Positions 17,740-26,289 of a DNA stretch of 64,000 nt are shown one piece after another. Under the pieces are notes generated by a model that was given only the letters and a program-made list of their open reading frames with translations, did not search any database and was not told the DNA's origin. Origin of the DNA: Zhongshania aquatica (lineage in GTDB: Bacteria; Pseudomonadota; Gammaproteobacteria; Pseudomonadales; Spongiibacteraceae). The stretch spans positions 62,001 through 126,000 of the forward strand of contig NZ_JANZNQ010000005.1 in the NCBI RefSeq assembly GCF_027257955.1, written 5' to 3'. The first letter of the stretch is position 1, and each line of letters begins with the position of its first letter. The translations under genes were made by a program, and so were the position numbers.

Positions 17740-18417
17740 CTATTTTGGCGCAAGATAGCTCATCACTAAAGAATGAACTGTATTTTGAACAGTGCGCTTC
17801 GAGTTACCGGAATAACGCATGTGCACGATAGTATGGGCCATACCCATAATGACACGGGCGGCATCGCTGGCGTTTATTTCTGAAGAAATAGAATTATCTT
17901 GCTTTCCTTCCAGCAGTAACTTCCGCAATCCGGCTACTGCCTCCTTATAAAAGTCGAGGTACATATCCCAAATAAAGCCTCGGGTAAAACCAGACCACTC
18001 CAACCAAATACGAACGTAATGGCTGTTTTGATCAATTAAGATCTGAAACGCTAATAATATCTCTTCAATACGCTCGTAGGCCGGCGTGGGCTTAGTCAGA
18101 TAGGGCTCAATCAATTGATCAATAAAATAACGATGTATCTCTGTTAATACCGACCGCTGCAACATATCAATGCTCGGAAAGTAATGAAATACCGTGGGCA
18201 CCGCCACACCAATCTCAGCAGATATATCTGCATGGTTTGCGTTGGCCAAACCTCGCTCTGCAAACATATATACGCCACAGGTCAAAATCTGTTCTTGCCT
18301 TAGCTCTGGCGACATTCGACGTGCTCGGGTCTTCTTCTCCGCACTCTTCACTGATATAGCGCCTTGCTTCTTCACACTCTTCTCCAAAAAGACGGATTTC
18401 GCACCGCTATAAGCCAC
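17740..18417 (-). CDS. TetR family regulator resembling Vibrio LuxR/HapR/SmcR
   Basis: The protein is a TetR regulator, but several blocks match the quorum-sensing master regulators of vibrios closely: RMSPELRQEQILTCGVYMFAERG, then ANHADISAEIGVAVPTVFHYFPSIDMLQRSVL (compare GGHADIAEIAQVSVATVFNYFP in LuxR), and RIWLEWSGFTRGFIWDMY (compare KVWFEWSASTRDEVWPLF). The 225-residue reading starts at GTG 18417 with GAGG eight bases upstream; a second GTG at 18375 with GGAG gives 211 residues and is nearly as good. The divergent neighbours are a 36-residue membrane peptide and an SRPBCC-SDR fusion. Ligand and targets are unknown. Confidence 0.85.
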   Translation of the reverse strand: MAYSGAKSVFLEKSVKKQGAISVKSAEKKTRARRMSPELRQEQILTCGVYMFAERGLANANHADISAEIGVAVPTVFHYFPSIDMLQRSVLTEIHRYFIDQLIEPYLTKPTPAYERIEEILLAFQILIDQNSHYVRIWLEWSGFTRGFIWDMYLDFYKEAVAGLRKLLLEGKQDNSISSEINASDAARVIMGMAHTIVHMRYSGNSKRTVQNTVHSLVMSYLAPK

Positions 18418-18643
18418 TGCCTATACCTCAACTTGCCCATCAAGGCGACGAAATTGCTATTCACGCACCTATATGGCGCACGTATTATATCGCAAATTAC
18501 CACCTCAATTTGCTCTTATACGGTCTTGCTATATCAAGCCCAAAACTGGAAAAACATCGCAAACTATTACCAAGTAAATCCATAGCGGCCTAGCCCCGAA
18601 TGTCCTGATAATGAATTACGACACTTCTACAGGAGAGAAGATT

Positions 18644-18754
18644 ATGTTGAATAGCAAGGAAGACGCTATATTGAAAAACACCCTCAATACCCATCTCGCA
18701 ATTCTAATTGGAGTTATGGTAGTACTGACACTTTTTATACCAGATATTAACTAG
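18644..18754 (+). CDS. 36-residue single-pass membrane peptide
   Basis: A short frame reads MLNSKEDAILKNTLNTHLAI and continues with LIGVMVVLTLFIPDIN. ACAGGAGAG stands eight bases before the ATG, a very good ribosome site. Residues ~18-34 form one hydrophobic helix behind a polar, charged N-terminus. It sits alone in the 534 bp between the LuxR-like regulator and the SRPBCC-SDR gene; the rest of that interval shows nothing clear. Small size makes chance possible, but ribosome site, start and membrane helix agree. Confidence 0.5.
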   Translation: MLNSKEDAILKNTLNTHLAILIGVMVVLTLFIPDIN

Positions 18755-18951
18755 TTAGCATCATGTTGCGGCGAAATCATAAAAATTAGCGCCGCAAACA
18801 CTTTTCTTAGCAACAACAATTGAACAGAAAATTCACGCTTTTCAGTATTATCGTAGCGACGCGGCAACCTCTGATCTACTAACGCTACAGTTTCGTAACA
18901 CTCGGTAATCCATCCCCGCAGCAGCTGTAGCTGGCCAGAGAGATTACCAAG

Positions 18952-20352
18952 ATGAAATATACTCTCAACGAACAAATCGTCGTCGATCGGCCCATAGCCG
19001 ACTGTTTCGCCTACCTGAAAGATTTCGCGACCATTGAACAATGGGATCCGGGAGTATATCGCTCACGCAAACTAACGCCCGGCATCCCGAAAGCCGGCAC
19101 TGAATACGAAATACTGCTTAAGTTGCCGGCCAACAAGCAGGCTCCGATGCTTTATACGCAACTGGCCATAGACGAACCACATCAATTAGTTCTTCAAGGT
19201 GTCGGTGATAATTTCGGCGCCCTCGACACGATCAGCTTTAAAGCGATAACCGCAGGCAGCACAATGATTGACTACCGCGCGGAGCTCGACCTTGACTGGC
19301 TAAGCCCCTCCTTCGCGTGGACTGTTAAACCACTCCTAAACCGTCTCGGCAAGAAAGCAGCGAATGGTTTAAAACAGGCGCTAACCACGCCGAGCAAGCC
19401 CACTGGCCGCACCTTAAAGGACAGCATTAGCGATCGCCTGATTTTACCCGCCGCACTCAGTTTCGGTAAGCGCGGCTATTTATCTCTATCACGCAAGTCA
19501 CACAGTACGAGAATGGACGGCAAGGTTGTGGCGATCACCGGCCCAACTGCTGGACTCGGCTTAGCGGCGGCCTGCGAGCTTGCAAGACTCGGCGCCACAC
19601 TGCTATTAATAGGTAGAGACGAGCAAAAGCTAAACTCAGCGGCCAAGGAAATCCAAGATTTCAGTGGCTGCCCAGACGAAGCCCTGCGTATTATTAGCGC
19701 AGATCTCAGCTCGCTAGGCGCCACCGCAGATGCAGCAAAGCAGATTCTTAAGGAACAACCTCATTTAGACATATTGATAAACAATGCCGGCGCATTATTC
19801 GCCGAGCGAGAAGATACTGAAGAGGGCTTCGAACGCGCATTGGCAGTAAATTTTCTGGCGCCGGTGTTACTGAGCAAGCTACTCCAGCCGGTTTTCGAAA
19901 AAGACAGTCGAATTATCAATGTCGTCTCGGGAGGGCTGTATTTTCAAGGCCTGAATATCAATGACTTACAATTCCGCGACGAGAATTACGACGGCAGCAA
20001 AGCCTACGCTCGCGCCAAGCGTGCTCTGCTTTACTTAAGTCGGGATTTTGCTGAAACCGCCACCGGCTGCTACCACACCATGCATCCCGGTTGGGCCGCA
20101 ACGCCAGGGGTCGCCAAATCACTGCCTGCCTTTAATAAGGCCCTGCAAAATTATATGCGAGACAGCCGAATGGGAGCCGATACTATTGTGTGGCTTGCAA
20201 CCGCACCTGAGCTTGACGGCTATACCGCGCAGCAACTCTGGTTCGACCGCCACCCACATACTAGCGACGTCCTCCCGGGCACAAAATCAAGCCTTGCAGA
20301 GCTCCAGTGGCTCAAGAACTGGACGGCAACAACACTAGCGCAATACGAGTAA
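18952..20352 (+). CDS. SRPBCC-domain / short-chain dehydrogenase fusion protein
   Basis: Residues ~1-150 look like a polyketide-cyclase/SRPBCC lipid-binding domain (TLNEQIVVDRPIADCFAYLKDFATIEQWDPGV start, beta-rich middle, long C-terminal helix). Residues ~190-440 are a classical SDR oxidoreductase of the retinol-dehydrogenase/DHRS type: TGPTAGLG (196-203) for NAD(P), NNAG (277-280), Ser326, and Tyr352-x3-Lys356. All catalytic residues are in place. The fusion suggests that a hydrophobic substrate, perhaps a lipid, sterol or retinoid-like aldehyde or alcohol, is handed from one domain to the other; this is inference. A bidirectional terminator follows at 20551. Confidence 0.85.
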   Translation: MKYTLNEQIVVDRPIADCFAYLKDFATIEQWDPGVYRSRKLTPGIPKAGTEYEILLKLPANKQAPMLYTQLAIDEPHQLVLQGVGDNFGALDTISFKAITAGSTMIDYRAELDLDWLSPSFAWTVKPLLNRLGKKAANGLKQALTTPSKPTGRTLKDSISDRLILPAALSFGKRGYLSLSRKSHSTRMDGKVVAITGPTAGLGLAAACELARLGATLLLIGRDEQKLNSAAKEIQDFSGCPDEALRIISADLSSLGATADAAKQILKEQPHLDILINNAGALFAEREDTEEGFERALAVNFLAPVLLSKLLQPVFEKDSRIINVVSGGLYFQGLNINDLQFRDENYDGSKAYARAKRALLYLSRDFAETATGCYHTMHPGWAATPGVAKSLPAFNKALQNYMRDSRMGADTIVWLATAPELDGYTAQQLWFDRHPHTSDVLPGTKSSLAELQWLKNWTATTLAQYE

Positions 20353-20550
20353 GATTCTTGGTGGCGTAAAAGCCATTTCTAAATATATGAATGTATCGTC
20401 GCGGAAATTGAGACATATCTTACACACAAAACAGATATCAGCTAATTCACTATATATAGCAAGTACGTAGACTGGGCGAGGTTAAGGATGACACTGGTGC
20501 TACATGGATGTACCGCACCACTCTCCGCTAAAGTTAGTAGTTGCGCACGT

Positions 20551-20577
20551 AAAAAAGGCCCCGTTTGGGGCCTTTTT
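20551..20577. terminator. Bidirectional rho-independent terminator between SDR fusion and fkpA
   Basis: AAAAAGGCCCC and GGGGCCTTTTT form an 11-bp perfect stem with loop GTTT. A T-run follows on the plus strand and an A-run precedes it, so it can stop transcription from both convergent genes. The ~200 bases before it (20353-20550) hold no gene I can support. Confidence 0.85.
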
Positions 20578-20592
20578 CATATCCGGTCGAAA

Positions 20593-21297
20593 TTACTTCT
20601 TGTCGCCGGCAATACTGATTAACTCAACATCAAAAATTAATGCAGAATTAGGACCAATCATTTGGCCTGCGCCACCTGGACCATAGGCTAATGCTGGCGG
20701 AATAAACAACTTCCATTTAGAACCGACTGGCATCAACTGCAGCGCCTCGGTCCAACCCGGAATAACGCCACCCACTGGGAAACTCACCGTCTCGCCGCGT
20801 TGGTATGAGCTATCAAACACCGTGCCGTCCAATAAAGTACCGTGGTAATGCACTTCTACGGTGTCGTCAGCCGTTGGTTTAGGGCCATCACCCGCCACCA
20901 ACACTTGGTACTGCAAACCACTTTCTGTAGTTGTTACACCTTCCACACTACTGTTTTTAGCAAAAAATGCGTCAGCTGCTTCTTTGTTCTTCGCGCCCGC
21001 TTCCTGGGCTTCTTCCTCACGAACAGCCAGCTGCTTCTGCTGATACGCTTGCAGCGTACTCATAATATCCTCTTCGCTCATCTGCAAATCGCCGCCCGCC
21101 AGTGCATCGCGAACACCCGCGCTAAACGCATCTACATCCAAGGGAAGATCATCGCCGAATCTCGCGCCTATATTAGCGCCAATGCCGTAGCTGACTTTAG
21201 AAATTTCCGTTGTTAGATCAGCTTTGCTCGATGTTTCACTATTACAAGCTGTTAGCAGACCACTCATTACCACCGCACATACCAGTGTCTTATTCAT
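20593..21297 (-). CDS. FKBP-type peptidyl-prolyl isomerase lipoprotein
   Basis: The 234-residue protein has a lipoprotein signal (SGLLTAC, acylated Cys at about residue 18), a helical FkpA/Mip-type dimerisation region (KVSYGIGANIGARFGDDLPLDVDAFSAGVRDALAG to about residue 120), and a C-terminal FKBP domain (VEVHYHGTLLDGTVFDSSYQRG, then PVGGVIPGWTEALQLMPVGSKWKLFIPPALAYGPGG). It should be a periplasmic, membrane-tethered folding catalyst. It is divergent from the AlgP-like gene, matching PA5254-PA5253 of Pseudomonas. The algQ gene of that block is not present here. Confidence 0.92.
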   Translation of the reverse strand: MNKTLVCAVVMSGLLTACNSETSSKADLTTEISKVSYGIGANIGARFGDDLPLDVDAFSAGVRDALAGGDLQMSEEDIMSTLQAYQQKQLAVREEEAQEAGAKNKEAADAFFAKNSSVEGVTTTESGLQYQVLVAGDGPKPTADDTVEVHYHGTLLDGTVFDSSYQRGETVSFPVGGVIPGWTEALQLMPVGSKWKLFIPPALAYGPGGAGQMIGPNSALIFDVELISIAGDKK

Positions 21298-21491
21298 GTA
21301 ACTACCTTAATTTATGGGAAAAAATGCTGCCGCAAATTCGACATGCTTACTCAGACCGTAGTCTGCCACAAGCGTTCCGATAGACACAGTATCCGGAGAA
21401 AGAATTCCCTTGATTGGGAAGATAGATTCTCTGCGGCAAGTTTGTATAATGCAGATTGATGTTTTTTTAAACATTCCTAGGGTTAATTCTC

Positions 21492-22337
21492 ATGATAGGT
21501 AATAAAAACAAGAGTAAAACGACCAAAACCCCACTTGTTGAGTTGCAGAACCTGCAATCCGAACTGCACTCGCTTAGGGAAAAGCACATCGCGGCACTGG
21601 AAAGTGAGCTGTTACTTCTTGAAAAAGAAGAAGTTTCTCAAAAGTCTAGAATTGATAAAGCCCGCGAGCAACTCAACCAAGCCAAACTGAGGCTAAAAGA
21701 CCTACCAACCACCAAAGCCAGCGTGCAAGCACGGGCGCAGGCCAGCCTTGATACCCATCAGACTAATTTTGACAAATATCAGGCTGATCTGGCACAAATA
21801 CGCAGTAAAATATTCGAGCAAAAATTAGCCATCCGCAAAGAAAGAGCGGTACTAAAAGCAATAATTGACGCCGAAAAAGAACTTAAAAAACCCGAAAAGT
21901 CGACATCATCTTCGAAAAAAGACGCCACAACCGCAGCTACTCCAGACGTTACACCCAAGCCTACAGCCAAAAAAGCTGTCGAACCAAGCTCGGCTCAAAA
22001 ACCGGCGCCAAATGCAAAACCTAGCACTAGTGCTAAAACGCGCCCAGCGTCACCCGCGGCCACTAAAAAATCTACCGTGCAGAAAACTGAAAACAAGGTA
22101 GCTGCCCAACCAAGCGAAGCGAAAAACACAGACACCGCCAAAAAAGACTCGCCAAGCCCAGCAGCGGAGACAGTAAAAACAACGAAAGAAGCTGCGGTTA
22201 AACAAGCGGCTATTCCCACTCCACCGCCAACAGCAGTAACACCACCACCGAAACGACGAGTTAGACGCATGAGCGATATCCCCAGCCACCCAGATAAGGC
22301 GGGGGACAGATTAGCCAGCCTATTCGACGATTTTTAG
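21492..22337 (+). CDS. AlgP-like coiled-coil protein with Lys/Ala/Pro/Thr-rich tail
   Basis: Residues ~12-135 form a long heptad-rich coiled coil (ELQNLQSELHSLREKHIAALE onward). Residues ~136-265 are low-complexity and basic, rich in Lys, Ala, Pro, Thr and Ser, like the histone H1-like tail of Pseudomonas AlgP (AlgR3). The last residues RRVRRMSDIPSHPDKAGDRLASLFDDF are more conserved-looking. A TATAAT box lies at 21445-21450 upstream. Neighbours (FKBP, DUF2390, ABC-F) match the Pseudomonas algP locus. The tail is shorter than in AlgP. AlgP's role as an alginate activator has been disputed; DNA binding by the basic tail is inference. The stop overlaps that of the next convergent gene. Confidence 0.75.
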   Translation: MIGNKNKSKTTKTPLVELQNLQSELHSLREKHIAALESELLLLEKEEVSQKSRIDKAREQLNQAKLRLKDLPTTKASVQARAQASLDTHQTNFDKYQADLAQIRSKIFEQKLAIRKERAVLKAIIDAEKELKKPEKSTSSSKKDATTAATPDVTPKPTAKKAVEPSSAQKPAPNAKPSTSAKTRPASPAATKKSTVQKTENKVAAQPSEAKNTDTAKKDSPSPAAETVKTTKEAAVKQAAIPTPPPTAVTPPPKRRVRRMSDIPSHPDKAGDRLASLFDDF

Positions 22338-22843
22338 GAGATTTCGAGAAATTTAGCAGCAAGTTCAGCAAGCATAAGCTGAAGATTAGCCTGGTTTATG
22401 TCCACCTCCAACGCGGCATAAACCAGCAAATTATTTGCAACATCAGTGCGATCAACATCTCCCGCAACTTGTTTCGCCAATTCAGCCGCCAAGCTACTTA
22501 TTTCTATACGCTCCGCCTCGATCTCTGCCTTTTTTAACGCAGTATAAAGACCATCGCTCCCATAGGCTTCAAGCCGCAGCGCCCGAATGGGAAGAATGTA
22601 TTGCTCCCGAATAGGGGCCGCAATGTTGATTAATATGCGGCAAAATGGTTCTGTCCACATCAAGCCATTACGACCGCAGAACCCCGCCGCCAGCAACATA
22701 TTTACATCCATTTGATAATGGTCCTGCAAATACAGGCAGTGCCGTTGTATTATGGGCGCCGCATAGGCCGCCAGCGCAAATTCCCACAAGGTGCTTAGCG
22801 TCTGTTTAGGTGAATTCCCACCGGCACTAAATTTTTCATTCAT
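22334..22843 (-). CDS. DUF2390 / TIGR02444 family protein
   Basis: This 169-residue helical protein fits the DUF2390 (TIGR02444) family: LWEFALAAYAAPIIQRHCLYLQDHYQMDVNMLLAAGFCG is its hallmark, followed by an all-alpha C-terminal part. The biochemical function is unknown. It overlaps the end of the AlgP-like gene tail to tail by four bases, and starts only 33 bp from the divergent ABC-F gene, the same grouping as in Pseudomonas. Confidence 0.85.
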   Translation of the reverse strand: MNEKFSAGGNSPKQTLSTLWEFALAAYAAPIIQRHCLYLQDHYQMDVNMLLAAGFCGRNGLMWTEPFCRILINIAAPIREQYILPIRALRLEAYGSDGLYTALKKAEIEAERIEISSLAAELAKQVAGDVDRTDVANNLLVYAALEVDINQANLQLMLAELAAKFLEIS

Positions 22844-22876
22844 TACTCGGTACTCACGCTATAATCGCGCCCCATC

Positions 22877-24766
22877 ATGATTGAACTCCAGAACCTCAGT
22901 TTACAACGCGGCGGCAAAGCATTGCTCGAATCCGCCGACCTACGCGTTAATCCCGGCGAACATATCGCCCTCGTTGGTGCCAACGGTACAGGCAAATCTA
23001 GTCTATTCCAGCTCATGTGCGGCAAGTTAGTCCAAGACAGTGGCGAACTTTTTATTCCCGCACAATGGCAAATTGCCCAAATGCGCCAAGAAGTAGATGC
23101 CAGTGATCGCTGCGCCATTGAATACGTTATTGATGGCCATCACCGCTTTCGTGACATTGAAGCGCAAATTGCCAGCTGCGAAGACGACCATCGTCTAGCA
23201 GAATTACACGGCGAGCTCGATTTGATCAACGCCTATCAAATTCGTAGCGACGCCGAACGCCTGCTTACCGGCCTAGGTTTCAAATTGGACGAACTGGAGC
23301 GCTCGGTCAACGATTTCTCTGGTGGTTGGCGCATTCGCTTAAATCTAGCACAGGCGCTCATGTGCCCATCAGATTTGATGCTGCTCGACGAACCCACAAA
23401 TCACTTGGATCTCGACGCCAGTCTGTGGCTAGAACAATGGCTGCACCGCTACGAAGGCACCTTATTTCTAATTTCACATGACCGCGACTTTATCGACGCC
23501 TGCTGTGATCATGTGGTGCATTTAGAGCGGCAAACAATGACGCGCTACCGTGGCAACTACACAGCCTTTGAGCGCCAACGTGGCGAACGTCTTGCCCAAC
23601 AACAACAGGCCTTCGAAAAGCAACAAGTTGTGCGCGCCCACATGGAAGACTTTGTGCGCCGCTTCCGCGCCAAGGCCACCAAGGCCAAGCAGGCACAAAG
23701 TCGATTAAAAGCGCTGGAAAGAATGGCCGACATCGCGCCAGCCCATATCGACTCGCCATTTAATTTCCGCTTTTATGAACCTAAGCAGTTCTCAGATCCG
23801 TTGCTGTCGCTTTCCCAAGCCACATTGGGTTACAGCAGCCCGATCCTGCACAAGCTCAATATCAGTATCCATCCCGGCACACGCCTGGGGCTACTGGGCG
23901 CCAATGGCGCGGGTAAATCCACGCTGATGAAAACCCTAGCAGGCACCCTGCAGCCGCTGATTGGCGAGCGCCAACAGGGTGAGCACTTGCACATGGGCTA
24001 CTTTCACCAGCACCAGCTTGAGTCTTTGGACTTAAGCGCCAGCCCAATACTGCAATTACAACGCCTGCGTCCCGATGCGCGCGAACAGGAAATCCGTAAT
24101 TTCATCGGCGGCTTTAACTTCCACGGCAAACACGCCGAGCAAAGCTGTGAGAATTTCTCGGGCGGCGAGAAAGCACGTCTCGCCCTCGCCATCATCGTAT
24201 GGCAACGCCCGAATATGCTGCTACTCGACGAGCCGACCAACCATCTCGACCTTGAGATGTGTCACGCCCTCACAACCGCACTACAAAATTTTGAAGGCGC
24301 GGTGATCCTCGTCAGCCATGATCGACATTTGCTGCGAAATACCGTGGACGAGTTTCTGCTTGTCGATGCCGGCCAAGCGCAGCCCTTCGACGGCAGCCTA
24401 GAAGATTATCGTCACTGGTTACTCAATCGCGATAAAAGCGCACCAAGTAGTAATGAAGCAACCAGTACTGATGCGCCGCTAGTCGACAAAAAGCAGGCGA
24501 GACAGCAAGCCGCAGCACGTCGTGCACAACTCGCGCCGCTAACATCAAAGCTGAAAAAGCTAGAACAGAACATGCAAAAGTTTGCTGAACAATTGACGCG
24601 CATAGAAGACCAGCTCGCCGATACCAGCCTGTATGAAGAAACCAATAAAGAAAAATTAAAGAAATTACTTGCCGAACAAGCAAGCTTGCGCGAACAAAAT
24701 GACGACACCGAGGAGCAGTGGCTGGCGATTCAAGAAGAGCTGGACGCCTTAGAAACCGGACTCTGA
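22877..24766 (+). CDS. yheS: ABC-F family ATPase (YheS type)
   Basis: This soluble protein of 629 residues has two ABC domains: Walker A GANGTGKSS, signature NDFSGGWRIRL and Walker B LMLLDEPTNHLD in the first, then GANGAGKST, ENFSGGEKARL and MLLLDEPTNHLD in the second. The helical linker between them (VVRAHMEDFVRRFRAKATKAKQAQSRLKALERM) and the C-terminal coiled coil (residues ~545-625) are typical of ABC-F proteins that act on the ribosome. Length and the C-terminal extension fit YheS; the E. coli protein has 637 residues. There is no membrane segment, so it is not a transporter. Confidence 0.92.
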   Translation: MIELQNLSLQRGGKALLESADLRVNPGEHIALVGANGTGKSSLFQLMCGKLVQDSGELFIPAQWQIAQMRQEVDASDRCAIEYVIDGHHRFRDIEAQIASCEDDHRLAELHGELDLINAYQIRSDAERLLTGLGFKLDELERSVNDFSGGWRIRLNLAQALMCPSDLMLLDEPTNHLDLDASLWLEQWLHRYEGTLFLISHDRDFIDACCDHVVHLERQTMTRYRGNYTAFERQRGERLAQQQQAFEKQQVVRAHMEDFVRRFRAKATKAKQAQSRLKALERMADIAPAHIDSPFNFRFYEPKQFSDPLLSLSQATLGYSSPILHKLNISIHPGTRLGLLGANGAGKSTLMKTLAGTLQPLIGERQQGEHLHMGYFHQHQLESLDLSASPILQLQRLRPDAREQEIRNFIGGFNFHGKHAEQSCENFSGGEKARLALAIIVWQRPNMLLLDEPTNHLDLEMCHALTTALQNFEGAVILVSHDRHLLRNTVDEFLLVDAGQAQPFDGSLEDYRHWLLNRDKSAPSSNEATSTDAPLVDKKQARQQAAARRAQLAPLTSKLKKLEQNMQKFAEQLTRIEDQLADTSLYEETNKEKLKKLLAEQASLREQNDDTEEQWLAIQEELDALETGL

Positions 24767-24787
24767 TAATACAAAACCGTAGTGAGC

Positions 24788-24808
24788 GGGCGGCCAACTC
24801 AGCCGCCC
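24788..24808. terminator. GC-rich hairpin between convergent yheS and GST genes
   Basis: GGGCGGC (24788-24794) and GCCGCCC (24802-24808) form a perfect 7-bp stem with a 7-base loop. No strong T-run follows, so terminator strength is uncertain. Confidence 0.5.
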
Positions 24809-24819
24809 ACACACTCTAA

Positions 24820-25476
24820 TTATTTAGCGTTAACCGCCGCCAAGAATGCTGTCATTCCTTCCTGCATTGCTTTATCCAACTGCTTAGCAATATCTGACCC
24901 AGCCATCATTTCGTCCCATTCACGAAGACCCGGTACCTCAGCGACCACATCCCACTGATAGATAGCCTGCGTTGCCAATTTACACGTCACCAAACAATAG
25001 CGCATCGCCACGTCACCCATGGTCATCGCCTCACCAAACATATAGGGCGACGGCTTCGCTAGTTGCGCCATGGCTTTACAACCCTTGGCAATCGTTTCAC
25101 GTACCTCGGCCTTAATATCGTCGCTCACTTTTTTACCTGCGAGAACTTCAGGAAACAAACGGCGCGCAGGCAGCTCAAAATAAAGCTCCGCCATTTTCAT
25201 TAGCTCACTCACCTTAGCTCGCTGCCATTCATCCGCAGGCATCAGCGGTCGTGCGGGATACGCAGCCTCAAGATAACTTAAGATCACACTGGTTTCCGCC
25301 AAATAACCTTGTTCTGTTTCAATGCAGGGCACTTTTCCCATCGGGCTTTTGCTATTGTAAGCGGGGTCCATGCCAGGAAAGGTTGCCACCTCATCAAACG
25401 CGATGCCCTTGTACAGCAAGACATGCTTGACCATATTGAAGTAGTTACTTACAGCAAACCCATATAATTTGAGCAT
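24820..25476 (-). CDS. Glutathione S-transferase family protein
   Basis: The 218-residue protein begins MLKLYGFAVSNYFNMVKHVLLYKGIAFDE, a thioredoxin-like GST N-domain with the PMGKVPCIE cis-proline loop and AETSVILSYLEAAYP glutathione contact region; the rest is a helical C-domain (residues ~85-210) with MTMGDVAMRYCLVT near the conserved N-capping position. The ATG at 25476 fits the family start; the frame continues 13 codons further but without homology. Substrate is unknown. The gene stands alone between yheS and a divergent methyltransferase. Confidence 0.88.
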   Translation of the reverse strand: MLKLYGFAVSNYFNMVKHVLLYKGIAFDEVATFPGMDPAYNSKSPMGKVPCIETEQGYLAETSVILSYLEAAYPARPLMPADEWQRAKVSELMKMAELYFELPARRLFPEVLAGKKVSDDIKAEVRETIAKGCKAMAQLAKPSPYMFGEAMTMGDVAMRYCLVTCKLATQAIYQWDVVAEVPGLREWDEMMAGSDIAKQLDKAMQEGMTAFLAAVNAK

Positions 25477-25671
25477 CGTGATTATCCCGTTTAGTTTTAT
25501 AGTGATTAGCACCACAGTATACGCAGCAAGGAATTATCTGCACCAGTGCCAAATCAGCCATCTTTTTTTACAAAACGGCACCACCACCATAAAACTGACA
25601 ATTTGGTAAGTTGCCGCCAAGGCATAAGTTGGCTACTGTTCTCGCTCAATTTTTTGCCGCACGAGAACACT

Positions 25672-26289
25672 ATGAATATTGCGCTACCCCCTCATATCAA
25701 TACCGTTAAAGGGTTTTTAGCCGATGATGAAGCAAAGGCCCTATATGAACAGGCTTTATCGGTAGCACAGCGCGGCCCAGTATTAGAAGTCGGCAGCTAT
25801 TGCGGTAAATCGACCATCTACTTAGGGCTAGCATGCCAACAAAAAAACAGCGTGGTTTACGCCGTAGACCATCATGTAGGCTCAGAAGAACACCAACTCG
25901 GCGAGATGTTCCACGATCCCGATCTCTACGATGCGGGAGAAGGCCGCTTCGACACCTTTAAAGAATTTCGACGCAATATTCGCCTAGCGGGATTAGACGA
26001 CACCGTCGTACCCATCGTAGCCACCTCAGAAGTCAGCGCAAAACACTGGCACACGCCACTCGCCATGGTCTTTATAGACGGAGGTCACAGCCTTGATGCC
26101 GCACTATGCGACTACCGCTGCTGGGCAGGCAAAATTATCATCGGCGGCGTACTCGCCATCCACGATCTATTTCCCGCACCGGAAGAAGGCGGCCAAGCGC
26201 CCTACGCCATTTATAAAATGGCCTTAGCTTCTGGTTTATTTGAACCCATTGCGCGGGTGAATACTTTGGGTTTGTTACGACGGATTTAG
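25672..26289 (+). CDS. Class I SAM-dependent methyltransferase
   Basis: The 205-residue protein shows a Rossmann methyltransferase core: motif I VLEVGSYCGKSTIYLGLA at about residue 32, the acidic end of strand 2 (YAVDHHVG), and VFIDGGHSLDAALCDYRCWAGKIIIGGVLAIHDLFPAPEEGG in the second half, as in the methyltransferase_24 group. The ATG at 25672 gives a normal N-terminus; a longer frame to 25546 is rich in histidines and looks non-coding. The acceptor substrate cannot be inferred. Confidence 0.83.
   Translation: MNIALPPHINTVKGFLADDEAKALYEQALSVAQRGPVLEVGSYCGKSTIYLGLACQQKNSVVYAVDHHVGSEEHQLGEMFHDPDLYDAGEGRFDTFKEFRRNIRLAGLDDTVVPIVATSEVSAKHWHTPLAMVFIDGGHSLDAALCDYRCWAGKIIIGGVLAIHDLFPAPEEGGQAPYAIYKMALASGLFEPIARVNTLGLLRRI

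Noticed and set aside
18751-19041. 96-codon minus-strand frame between the small peptide and the SRPBCC gene
   Set aside because: About 90 bases run antisense to the start of the SRPBCC domain, no ribosome site is seen, and the translation resembles no protein.
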